From: an uncultured Jeotgalicoccus sp.
Lineage (GTDB): Bacteria; Bacillota; Bacilli; Staphylococcales; Salinicoccaceae
Reading direction: 5' to 3'
NCBI GenBank assembly: GCA_947631305.1
Contig: CANRKV010000128.1
Location: 1 to 5,008, forward strand
DNA length: 5,008 bases
The notes beneath the pieces are model-generated. The model searched no databases. It was not told the DNA's origin and saw nothing but the letters and a program-made list of their open reading frames with translations. Shown one piece after another: positions 1 through 5,008 of the stretch. The position numbers and the translations under genes are program-made. How positions within the stretch are numbered: the first letter of the stretch is position 1; every line of letters begins with the position of its first letter.

Positions 1-808
1 ACTGTTCTTTTTACTGGCAGTCTTACTGTACTTCAGCGCCTTTAATATCAGACGCCTGTCGGTTAATACTGATTATAAAAAGTGGACAGTCACTTCAGCT
101 TTAATACTTATTAATTTTATTTCGCTGATGCTGGTGCTCGTTAATCCATTCTTTATTATTGCAGGGCTGCTGTTTATTATTATATTTACTGTGATTATGA
201 AGAAGAATTCATTTAAAACACTGTCGTGGCTGAACTATGTACAGTATGAAAAAGAAGCACTGCAGCAGTACTATCAGACCGTCAGTATGTTTACGAATGT
301 TAAGCGCATCGACAAAGCATTTAAAAGAAGACGCATTTTGGATGTACTCCTCTGGGTGCCAAAAGCCGATAAGTTCAATAAGAAATATATGTACGAATAT
401 TTATTCTACCGTTCATTTATGAGGGACCATGATCTGCCGATGATTGTACTTCGCATTATAATACTATTCTTTATTATTATGTTCTGGATCGGCAACTTGT
501 ATGTATCGCTCATATTCAGTCTGTTCGGCATTTATTTAATCGTGCTGCAGATGTCTCAGATTTATACAGCCCAGGCATATCTCTTATGGCCAAAAGTATG
601 GCCGGTGTCCCGGACGTATATTCAGGACAGTTATATCAGATACTCGCATAAAATCGTCTTTGCTATTACGCTGATTTTTGCAGTGATGTTCATTGTGACG
701 CATCCGGCGCAGTTTTTCTTTGCACTCGGGTTCCCGGTGTGGGGCTATCTGTTAAACAGAGTATTATCAAAATCCATCTATAAAAAAGAAAGAGAACTCA
801 GCGATTAA
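1..808 (+). CDS. ecsB: EcsB-like ABC transporter permease (5' end missing)
   Basis: This is the C-terminal part (268 codons visible, reading from base 2) of EcsB, the membrane subunit of the two-component Ecs ABC exporter that pairs with the ATPase EcsA. In Bacillus, Ecs is linked to secretion, competence and intramembrane proteolysis. The frame is open from the left edge, so the ATG at 128 is internal. EcsB proteins are about 400 residues, so roughly the first third is missing. Visible are a hydrophobic segment at the edge, a hydrophobic pair around visible residues 30-79, a basic cytoplasmic stretch with the family-like pattern YEKEALQQYYQ...FTNV...KRRRILD, then about four more membrane segments (two around 145-185, two around 215-255) and a charged tail, KKERELSD. 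The identification comes from remembered similarity to Bacillus and Staphylococcus EcsB. The stop (806-808) overlaps the stop of the convergent traP-like gene. Promoter, start and ecsA lie outside the window. Confidence 0.87.
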   Translation, partial: LFFLLAVLLYFSAFNIRRLSVNTDYKKWTVTSALILINFISLMLVLVNPFFIIAGLLFIIIFTVIMKKNSFKTLSWLNYVQYEKEALQQYYQTVSMFTNVKRIDKAFKRRRILDVLLWVPKADKFNKKYMYEYLFYRSFMRDHDLPMIVLRIIILFFIIMFWIGNLYVSLIFSLFGIYLIVLQMSQIYTAQAYLLWPKVWPVSRTYIQDSYIRYSHKIVFAITLIFAVMFIVTHPAQFFFALGFPVWGYLLNRVLSKSIYKKERELSD

Positions 809-820
809 TCGCCGAGTTCT
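793..820. terminator. Bidirectional intrinsic terminator inside both convergent gene ends
   Basis: A near-perfect palindrome is centred between 806 and 807. The outer arms are AGAACTC (793-799) and GAGTTCT (814-820), then comes one A/C mismatch (800/813), then inner arms GCGA (801-804) and TCGC (809-812) around a TTAA loop. On the + strand it is followed by a T-rich run (TTCTTTTTCTTCTT from 817 on). On the - strand it is followed by the complement of the A-rich run at 782-793. Each strand therefore reads hairpin then U-rich tract, as expected for a terminator serving both ecsB and the traP-like gene. The hairpin lies within the last codons of both genes, and the loop holds both stop codons. 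The + side U-tract is interrupted by C residues, so its efficiency is uncertain. Confidence 0.8.
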
Positions 821-1344
821 TCTTTTTCTTCTTCAGTATATTCATTGTCATCAATATTGTAGTAAATCTTCGATGATAAATAATCTCCGAATAATGATTC
901 TTCATTGCGGAAATTCTTCAATGATTCGGATGTTAAATATTTTTCATAGACATCAGTGTGTTTGAAATCATTGTAAATACTCATGTCTGCCCATTTAATC
1001 AGCACGATGTAATTCTCATCGCGTGTGTTTATACCGATTCTGTATGAGACAACGCCGTTAACTGCTTTCAATTCTTCAGCGAGGTCACTTAAATGTCCTC
1101 TTAAAGAATGCGTGCCGTCTCCTGCAGCAGGTACATAGAACATAGACAATGGCAGCTCTTCATCAAGTGAGCCCTGTTCATTCAGCACTTTATAAGTCAT
1201 GTTAGTCGAGAAAATCGAATCTTCATTGTTATCTTCATAATATAAAATTGCTTCCGGACCTCTTGCACTGATAGATACATGAGGATTTTTTTCCTGAAGG
1301 GAAGAGAGAAAATCAATCGTCCCGGTAGTTGCGTGTAAATACAC
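805..1344 (-). CDS. traP: TRAP/HmoB-like antibiotic biosynthesis monooxygenase (ABM) domain protein
   Basis: This 179-residue protein resembles S. aureus TRAP (167 aa) and Bacillus HmoB/YhgC (about 166 aa). Matching landmarks are the N-terminal GT..FL..L..KNP (residues 8-21), an AILYYEDN strand (32-39), a TYKVL..QG segment (50-58), and the ABM-type domain (about 66-140) with SYRIG, then W118 and YNDFKHTDVYEKY (124-136). HmoB is a heme-degrading monooxygenase. TRAP was proposed as an agr-related signalling factor, a role that is disputed. The Asn-Trp-His triad of IsdG/HmoB-type enzymes is apparently absent here: by hand alignment Asn falls near Tyr70, Trp becomes Phe127 and the His position is Tyr/Leu. 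The catalytic Trp is not the W118 that is present. The acidic tail (EYTEEEKEELGD) extends past TRAP. The start is GTG at 1344-1342, preceded by AGAGGTGA (1359-1352) with 7-base spacing. The gene diverges from the hem operon and has its own promoter. Family membership is solid; biochemical function is not established. Confidence 0.85.
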   Translation of the reverse strand: MYLHATTGTIDFLSSLQEKNPHVSISARGPEAILYYEDNNEDSIFSTNMTYKVLNEQGSLDEELPLSMFYVPAAGDGTHSLRGHLSDLAEELKAVNGVVSYRIGINTRDENYIVLIKWADMSIYNDFKHTDVYEKYLTSESLKNFRNEESLFGDYLSSKIYYNIDDNEYTEEEKEELGD

Positions 1345-1351
1345 TGTGCTT

Positions 1352-1359
1352 CACCTCTT
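1352..1359 (-). promoter_or_regulatory. Ribosome binding site of the traP-like gene
   Basis: Read on the minus strand, 1359 to 1352 is AGAGGTGA, a strong match to the Bacillota Shine-Dalgarno consensus AGGAGGTGA. It ends 7 bases before the GTG at 1344-1342. This spacing is what decides in favour of the GTG start; no in-frame ATG lies near it. Confidence 0.8.
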
Positions 1360-1376
1360 GTTTAGTTATGTTAATC

Positions 1377-1405
1377 AGTATATACCTGAAATAATACAAT
1401 GTTAA
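1377..1405 (-). promoter_or_regulatory. Sigma-A type promoter for the traP-like gene
   Basis: On the minus strand the -35 box is TTAACA (1405-1400, 5 of 6 to TTGACA) and the -10 box is TATACT (1382-1377, 5 of 6 to TATAAT), with an ideal 17-base spacer. Transcription would begin near 1370, giving a leader of about 25 bases that carries the Shine-Dalgarno sequence. The leader is too short for a riboswitch. This is the best-formed promoter in the window. Confidence 0.75.
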
Positions 1406-1429
1406 ACAATTCTCAAATAGTACGTTTTT

Positions 1430-1435
1430 TTGACA
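1430..1435 (+). promoter_or_regulatory. Possible -35 box upstream of hemE (no clear -10 partner)
   Basis: A perfect TTGACA follows a run of T. The hexamers 15 to 19 bases downstream (for example AATTGT at 1453-1458) match the -10 consensus poorly. It could be a second, weak or activator-dependent hem promoter, or chance in an AT-rich region. Confidence 0.3.
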
Positions 1436-1445
1436 ACTTGCCTCT

Positions 1446-1456
1446 AATTAATAATT
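1446..1456. repeat. Small AT-rich palindrome in the hem upstream region
   Basis: AATTA-A-TAATT is a perfect 5-1-5 inverted repeat lying between the TTGACA at 1430 and the extended -10 at 1470. It sits where a repressor or activator of the hem operon could bind. It does not fit the Fur or PerR box consensus well by eye. Such short AT palindromes occur by chance, so the operator role is speculative. Confidence 0.25.
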
Positions 1457-1469
1457 GTTCTAAAGAATG

Positions 1470-1478
1470 TGATAAAAT
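1470..1478 (+). promoter_or_regulatory. Extended -10 promoter for hemEHY
   Basis: TGA-TAAAAT is an extended -10 element: the TGn motif (1470-1472) directly abuts TAAAAT (1473-1478, 5 of 6 to TATAAT). No convincing -35 lies 16-18 bases upstream, which extended -10 promoters can tolerate. The predicted transcription start is near 1485, giving a leader of about 34 bases that contains the hemE ribosome binding site. This is the likeliest operon promoter visible, though unproven. Confidence 0.55.
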
Positions 1479-1505
1479 GTGTAAATGTATGAACATATAA
1501 ATATT

Positions 1506-1511
1506 AGGGGG
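1506..1511 (+). promoter_or_regulatory. Ribosome binding site of hemE
   Basis: AGGGGG ends 7 bases before the GTG at 1519. An in-frame stop (TAA, 1498-1500) lies just upstream and no other start codon falls between it and 1519, so the GTG start is essentially forced. Confidence 0.75.
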
Positions 1512-1518
1512 TACCACT

Positions 1519-2544
1519 GTGTTTAATGATACACTCATTCGAGCAGCACGCGGAGAAAAGACAGAACATACACCAGTTTGGTTTATGAGACAGGTTGGGC
1601 GTTCGCAGCCTGAATATCTTAAAGTTAAAGAAAAATATTCTTTAATTGAAATTACAAAACAACCTGAACTTACTGCTTATCTCACGGCTACACCTGTAGA
1701 TAACTATAATGTCGATGCGGCAGTGCTTTATAAAGATATAATTACACCGCTTGCACCAATCGGTATTGATGTTGAAATCAAGTCCGGAGTAGGACCGGTT
1801 ATACATAACCCTGTCCGTACTGAACAAGACGTTGAAAAACTTGGAGAACTGGACCCGTTTAAAGATTTAGACTACGTCTACAAAGCAATCCAGATTTTAA
1901 CGCAGGAAAAACTGAATGTTCCCCTTATCGGATTCTGCGGCGCACCGTTTACGGTTGCGAGCTATATGATAGAAGGCGGACCATCTAAAAATTACCACCG
2001 TACGAAAACAATGATGTATTCGAACCCGAAACTGTGGTTCAAATTAATGGATAAGCTTGTTGAGACGAGTATTACTTACTTAACAGCACAAATTAAAGCG
2101 GGCGCAAGTGTCATTCAGATTTTTGACTCATGGGGCGGTGCGCTTAATAAAGCGGACTACAACTTCTATCTTGCACCGGGCATGAAGAGAATTATCAGTG
2201 CGGTTAAAGCACAAAATGTACCGGTTATTATTTTCGGTATCGGCGCGAGCCATTTAGCAACTGAATGGGATAAACTCGGCAGTGACGTACTTGGACTCGA
2301 CTGGAGAATGTCGATTACAGAAGCACGTGACTTAGGTATTACGAAAGCATTGCAGGGTAACCTTGACCCGGCATTATTATTATCGGACTGGTCAGTAATA
2401 GAAGAACGTGCAAAGAAAATCGTTGAAGAAGGAAACAGAACAGGACATATCTTCAACTTGGGCCACGGTGTCTTCCCTGAAGTAGATCCGGATGTTTTAA
2501 AACGACTGACAGAATTAGTACACACACACAGTAAAGGATTGTGA
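1519..2544 (+). CDS. hemE: Uroporphyrinogen decarboxylase HemE
   Basis: HemE removes the four acetate carboxyls of uroporphyrinogen III to give coproporphyrinogen III, in the cytosol and without a cofactor. The 341-residue protein is full length. The first UroD signature is PVWFMRQVGR (19-28), carrying the substrate-binding Arg24 and Arg28. LYKDI holds Asp73, the central carboxylate that contacts the pyrrole nitrogens (human Asp86). The second signature, GFCGAPFTVASYMIEG (138-153), includes Tyr149 (human Tyr164). DSWGG carries Ser204, and FNLGHGVFPEV carries His316 (human His339). Val26 replaces the Ala usual in the first signature (MRQAGR), and residues 205-207 read WGG where relatives I recall have WVG; neither touches a catalytic residue. 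The start is GTG with a good Shine-Dalgarno sequence. It is the first gene of the hemEHY operon, reading away from traP. Confidence 0.97.
   Translation: MFNDTLIRAARGEKTEHTPVWFMRQVGRSQPEYLKVKEKYSLIEITKQPELTAYLTATPVDNYNVDAAVLYKDIITPLAPIGIDVEIKSGVGPVIHNPVRTEQDVEKLGELDPFKDLDYVYKAIQILTQEKLNVPLIGFCGAPFTVASYMIEGGPSKNYHRTKTMMYSNPKLWFKLMDKLVETSITYLTAQIKAGASVIQIFDSWGGALNKADYNFYLAPGMKRIISAVKAQNVPVIIFGIGASHLATEWDKLGSDVLGLDWRMSITEARDLGITKALQGNLDPALLLSDWSVIEERAKKIVEEGNRTGHIFNLGHGVFPEVDPDVLKRLTELVHTHSKGL
2534..2538 (+). promoter_or_regulatory. Ribosome binding site of hemH, inside the hemE 3' end
   Basis: AAGGA lies within the last codons of hemE. It sits 2 bases before GTG 2541 (too close), 8 bases before TTG 2547 (ideal) and 14 bases before ATG 2553 (long). 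It argues against the GTG start and leaves TTG or ATG open. Confidence 0.55.
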
Positions 2545-2552
2545 TTTTGAAA

Positions 2553-3470
2553 ATGGCAGAGAAAAAAGCACTATTAGTTATGGCATACGGTACACCGTAT
2601 AAAGAATCGGATATCGAGCCTTACTACACACACATCAGACATGGCAGAAAGCCAAGTGAAGAAGCACTGCAGGACTTAAAAGACCGCTATGAAGCAATCG
2701 GCGGGATTTCTCCTTTAGCGGATACTACAAAACGCCAGGCAGAGGCTCTTGTACATGCTTTAAATGAACAGAGTGAAGATGAATTCGAGCTGTTTATCGG
2801 TTTGAAACACATTCATCCATTCATCGAAGACACTGTTAAAGAAATCAGTGACGCAGGCATAAAAGAAATTTACAGCGTGGTGCTTGCACCGCATTATTCA
2901 AATTTCTCTGTTGGTTCATATAACAAACGTGCAGCTGAAGAAGCGGAGAAATACGGTATTACAGTTAAATCTGTAGAATCCTTCTTCGAACAGAAGCCGT
3001 TTATCGATTTCTGGGTTGATGCTCTTGAAACGACTTTCAAAGAAGAAATTCCTGCTGACGAAGCGGATAAAACTGCGATTGTTGTCAGCGCGCACAGTCT
3101 TCCTGAGAAGATTAAAGAACATAACGATCCATACCCGGGTCAGCTCGAGGCAACAAAAGATTTAATTAAAGCACGTTTCGATAACGGTCATTATTTCGTC
3201 GGCTGGCAGTCAGAAGGCAACACGCCGGATCCATGGCTTGGACCGGATGTTCAGGACTTAACACGTGAATTATATAAAGAACACGGCTTTAAGCACTTCG
3301 TTTACATTCCGCTTGGATTTGTATGCGAGCATTTAGAAGTGTTATACGATAACGACTACGAATGTAAAGTTGTGACTGACGAAATCGGTGCGGTATATCA
3401 CAGACCGGCAATGCCGAATACGGATTCACGTTTCATTCAGGCAATGGTAAACGAATTAATTAAATTGTAA
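2553..3470 (+). CDS. hemH: Coproporphyrin III ferrochelatase (HemH/CpfC)
   Basis: The enzyme inserts ferrous iron into coproporphyrin III to form coproheme, the Gram-positive route; older annotation calls it protoporphyrin ferrochelatase. From ATG 2553 it has 305 residues, normal for Bacillota. Tyr12 in LLVMAYGTPY matches the porphyrin-iron ligand Tyr12/Tyr13 of characterised enzymes. VVSAHSLP holds catalytic His181, and CEHLEVLYDNDYECKVV holds Glu262 (Bacillus His183 and Glu264). GWQSEGNT..PWLGPDVQDLT is the usual C-half motif. Three in-frame starts compete: GTG 2541 (overlapping the hemE stop as GTGA), TTG 2547 (best ribosome site spacing) and ATG 2553. I chose ATG because it leaves the same number of residues before LLVMAYGTP as the S. 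aureus protein I recall and puts the ligand at Tyr12; TTG would add only two residues. The gene is translationally close to hemE, and tandem TAA stops end it. Confidence 0.95.
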   Translation: MAEKKALLVMAYGTPYKESDIEPYYTHIRHGRKPSEEALQDLKDRYEAIGGISPLADTTKRQAEALVHALNEQSEDEFELFIGLKHIHPFIEDTVKEISDAGIKEIYSVVLAPHYSNFSVGSYNKRAAEEAEKYGITVKSVESFFEQKPFIDFWVDALETTFKEEIPADEADKTAIVVSAHSLPEKIKEHNDPYPGQLEATKDLIKARFDNGHYFVGWQSEGNTPDPWLGPDVQDLTRELYKEHGFKHFVYIPLGFVCEHLEVLYDNDYECKVVTDEIGAVYHRPAMPNTDSRFIQAMVNELIKL

Positions 3471-3487
3471 TAAGCGGGGCGTTAAGA

Positions 3488-4861
3488 GTGAAAAGAGTAG
3501 CGATAGTAGGTGCAGGAATTACAGGATTGTCGGCAATGCATTATCTTTTAAAAGACGGTGCAGATCTGACAGTCGATTTATACGAAGCGTCGGACCGTGC
3601 CGGCGGTAAAGTAAATACTCATATCCGTGACGGTTATACGATCGAGCTCGGACCTGAGTCTTATTTAGCGCGTAAAGAAGTCATGACAGAGCTCGCAGAA
3701 GAAGTGGGGCTCGGTGACACACTGGTCCGTAACCAGACGGGACAGGCGTACATCTATGCAAAAAATAAATTATCACCGGTGCCTAAAGGCACGATGCTCG
3801 GCGTACCTATGGAGCTGTCTCCGCTCTTAACGACAGATTTAGTGTCGTGGACAGGAAAACTGCGTGCAGGACTTGATTTCTTTAAGCCTGCGATGCCGTT
3901 ATATAAAGATATTTCGGTAGGGGAGTTTTTCCGTGCACGTTTCGGTAATGACCTTTTGGAACATATGATTGAACCGCTCTTAGCAGGAGTATACGGTACA
4001 GATATCGATAAGCTCAGTTTAATGTCGACGTATCCGAACTTTAAAGAGACGGAACAGGAACACGGCAGTCTGATGAAGGGCCTGATGGCAGAGAAAAAAG
4101 ATAAGCCTGCGGCTCCGAAGACGAAAACCGGTGCTTTTCTGCAGTTCAAAAACGGACTGCAGTCATTTATCGACCGGCTGGTCAGTGAAAACGAAAAGCG
4201 GGGCGGACAGATTCACTTTAATTTTGATGTGACTGCGATTGAAAAAACTGCGGACGGCTATGAGCTGACAGCAGACGGCGGGACGCATCATTATGATGAA
4301 GTAATCGTTACGACGCCGCACTTCCAGTACAAACGCTGGTTTAAAGATAAGGAATTTGAGTACTTCAAGCATATGGAAGCAACAAGTGTTGCGACAGTTG
4401 TGATGGCATTTGATGCCGAACAGGTGAAAAATACGATTGAAGGTACAGGTTTCGTAATCAGCCGCAACATGGATACATCGATTACTGCGTGTACGTGGAC
4501 GAATAAGAAGTGGGAACACTCCACACCGGACGGTAAAGCGCTGCTGCGTGCTTATGTAGGCCGTCCCGGGGACTTTATCGTCCAGGAGAAGTCGGATGAA
4601 GACATCGTCCGTCTGGCACGTCAGGACCTCGATAAAATCATGGACCTGGACGGTGAACCCGAGTTCACTATCGTGACGCGTATGATGAATGCGATGCCGA
4701 ATTACTTTGTCGGACATAAATATATCATCGACGACATTCAAAAATATGCTGCAGAAAACTATCCGGGACTGCACTTAATTGGTGCATCACACTACGCAGT
4801 CGGGCTTCCTGACTGTGTGCAGACTGCGAAAAACACTGCAGAAAAAATATTGAATAAGTAA
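3488..4861 (+). CDS. hemY: Coproporphyrinogen III oxidase, FAD-dependent (HemY/CgoX)
   Basis: This FAD enzyme takes six electrons from coproporphyrinogen III, using oxygen, to give coproporphyrin III for the ferrochelatase. It is homologous to protoporphyrinogen oxidase, the name often used in databases. The 457-residue protein is full length. The N-terminal Rossmann motif GAGITGLSA (8-16) is followed by LYEASDRAGGKV (31-42), with Glu33 expected to bind the FAD ribose, then GYTIELGPES (49-58). The middle has the family segments KLSPVPKG and GVYGTDIDKLSLMSTYPNF. The C-terminal FAD motif is GASHYAVGLPDC (432-443). No signal peptide or membrane segment is seen, so a soluble or peripheral location is expected. 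The GTG start at 3488 lies 8 bases after GGGG (3476-3479), and the gap to hemH is 17 bases. It is the last gene of the hem operon, just before a strong terminator. The motif at 8-16 is at the very N-terminus, which supports the chosen start. Confidence 0.95.
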   Translation: MKRVAIVGAGITGLSAMHYLLKDGADLTVDLYEASDRAGGKVNTHIRDGYTIELGPESYLARKEVMTELAEEVGLGDTLVRNQTGQAYIYAKNKLSPVPKGTMLGVPMELSPLLTTDLVSWTGKLRAGLDFFKPAMPLYKDISVGEFFRARFGNDLLEHMIEPLLAGVYGTDIDKLSLMSTYPNFKETEQEHGSLMKGLMAEKKDKPAAPKTKTGAFLQFKNGLQSFIDRLVSENEKRGGQIHFNFDVTAIEKTADGYELTADGGTHHYDEVIVTTPHFQYKRWFKDKEFEYFKHMEATSVATVVMAFDAEQVKNTIEGTGFVISRNMDTSITACTWTNKKWEHSTPDGKALLRAYVGRPGDFIVQEKSDEDIVRLARQDLDKIMDLDGEPEFTIVTRMMNAMPNYFVGHKYIIDDIQKYAAENYPGLHLIGASHYAVGLPDCVQTAKNTAEKILNK

Positions 4862-4864
4862 AAT

Positions 4865-4893
4865 ATGATTTTAAGACCTGTTTCTATTATAAT
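4865..4893 (+). promoter_or_regulatory. Possible lplA promoter embedded in the hem terminator
   Basis: A perfect -10 box TATAAT lies at 4888-4893, in the terminator apex. At 17 bases upstream is ATGATT (4865-4870), only 3 of 6 to TTGACA. Transcription would begin near 4900, in the distal arm of the stem, leaving about 32 bases of leader to the lplA start. The -10 is clear, the -35 is weak, and the TATAAT may simply be a by-product of the palindrome. Confidence 0.4.
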
Positions 4894-4906
4894 AGAGGCA
4901 GGTCTT
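4873..4906 (+). terminator. Intrinsic terminator of the hemEHY operon
   Basis: The stem pairs AAGACCTG (4873-4880) with CAGGTCTT (4899-4906). It continues inward through two T/G wobble positions (4881-4882 with 4897-4898) and TCTAT (4883-4887) with ATAGA (4892-4896), giving about 15 base pairs around a TATA loop (4888-4891). A short T-run (4905-4908) and an AT-rich stretch follow. It starts 11 bases after the hemY stop. On the minus strand no good T-run follows, so it acts mainly in the + direction. Confidence 0.88.
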
Positions 4907-4918
4907 TTATTATGTACC

Positions 4919-4924
4919 AGGGGG
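4919..4924 (+). promoter_or_regulatory. Ribosome binding site of lplA
   Basis: AGGGGG ends 7 bases before the ATG at 4932, the same sequence and spacing as the hemE site at 1506-1511. It fixes the start of the truncated downstream gene. Confidence 0.75.
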
Positions 4925-4931
4925 AAATACA

Positions 4932-5008
4932 ATGAAGTTTATTTCAAACAATGACATCAAAGATCCGATGATTAATCTGGCGATGGAAGAATATATTTTA
5001 AGAGAAAT
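4932..5008 (+). CDS. lplA: Lipoate-protein ligase (LplA/LplJ type), 3' end missing
   Basis: Only the first 25 codons plus two bases are present. The N-terminus, MKFISNNDIKDP followed by MINLAMEEYILRE, closely resembles the start of S. aureus LplA1 and Bacillus LplJ as I recall them (FI.N..I.DP..NLA.EEY). Those enzymes activate free lipoate with ATP and attach it to lipoyl domains such as GcvH and the 2-oxoacid dehydrogenase E2 subunits. The RRxSGGG-type substrate-binding motif that would confirm activity lies beyond the window. The ATG has a strong ribosome site. A terminator separates it from hemY, so it is probably its own transcription unit, possibly with a promoter inside that terminator. 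Confidence 0.85.
   Translation, partial: MKFISNNDIKDPMINLAMEEYILRE

Noticed and set aside
237..422. A 61-residue open frame overlapping ecsB on the + strand
   Set aside because: It is out of frame inside a recognisable gene, lacks a Shine-Dalgarno sequence, and its composition is unlike a real protein.
128..808. A separate 226-residue membrane protein starting at ATG 128
   Set aside because: The frame is open all the way to the left edge with hydrophobic, EcsB-like sequence, and no ribosome site precedes 128. It is the interior of ecsB.
1443..1462. A PerR or Fur box upstream of hemE
   Set aside because: Hand alignment of the AT-rich palindrome to the PerR and Fur consensus gave about half or fewer matching positions, no better than expected in AT-rich DNA.
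1485..1518. A riboswitch or attenuator in the hemE leader
   Set aside because: The predicted leader is only about 34 bases with no stable hairpin before the ribosome site, too short for a known riboswitch class.
2518..2531. An AC dinucleotide run at the hemE 3' end as a phase-variable repeat
   Set aside because: It has only about five to six units and encodes a Thr-His stretch near the C-terminus where the S. aureus protein, as I recall it, reads similarly (HTYT). The reading frame is intact, so coincidence is enough.
3754..4774. Long minus-strand open frames opposite hemY, and similar ones opposite hemE and hemH
   Set aside because: They lie wholly within well-conserved genes on the other strand, show no recognisable motifs or ribosome sites, and are Cys/Phe/Ser-rich in the way expected of antisense shadows.
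1..5008. A hidden mobile element, CRISPR array, toxin-antitoxin or defence system
   Set aside because: Every stretch over 175 bases is accounted for by recognisable housekeeping genes. No direct repeats, transposase motifs, tRNA-like structures or small paired genes were seen on either strand.

Overview
This window looks like an ordinary chromosomal housekeeping region of a Gram-positive coccus in the Bacillota, most likely the family Staphylococcaceae. HemE, HemH, HemY, the TRAP-like protein and the start of LplA all resemble their Staphylococcus aureus counterparts, as I recall those sequences. The moderate base composition and the hemY-lplA junction, which I do not remember from S. aureus, suggest a relative outside Staphylococcus itself, such as Jeotgalicoccus, Salinicoccus, Nosocomiicoccus or Macrococcus. 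That genus-level guess is inference.

Layout from left to right. Positions 1-808 (+) hold the 3' part of ecsB, the membrane subunit of the Ecs ABC transporter, cut by the window edge. Positions 805-1344 (-) hold a TRAP/HmoB-like gene (traP) that converges on ecsB; the two stop codons overlap in a palindrome that also forms a bidirectional terminator. Positions 1345-1518 are a divergent intergenic region with a good sigma-A type promoter for traP, an extended -10 promoter for the hem operon and a small AT-rich palindrome. Positions 1519-4861 (+) carry a compact operon hemE-hemH-hemY, with a gap of at most 8 bases (or a 4-base overlap) between hemE and hemH and 17 bases between hemH and hemY. 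A 15-bp stem-loop terminator follows at 4873-4906, with a perfect TATAAT in its apex. Positions 4932-5008 (+) are the first 25 codons of a lipoate-protein ligase gene, cut by the right edge.

How the genes work together: HemE decarboxylates uroporphyrinogen III to coproporphyrinogen III. In Bacillota the gene called hemY oxidises this to coproporphyrin III (CgoX), and the gene called hemH inserts iron to give coproheme (CpfC). The final decarboxylase (HemQ/ChdC) is not in the window. The adjacent TRAP-like protein belongs to the ABM-fold family that includes heme monooxygenases, but it appears to lack the catalytic triad. All complete genes are intact. Three of them start with GTG, and hemH has an ambiguous start.

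I found no mobile element, CRISPR array, RNA gene or evidently new system. The points of interest are the overlapping gene ends and terminator, the degenerate active site of the TRAP-like protein, the terminator/promoter overlap before lplA, and a few start-codon and residue questions.
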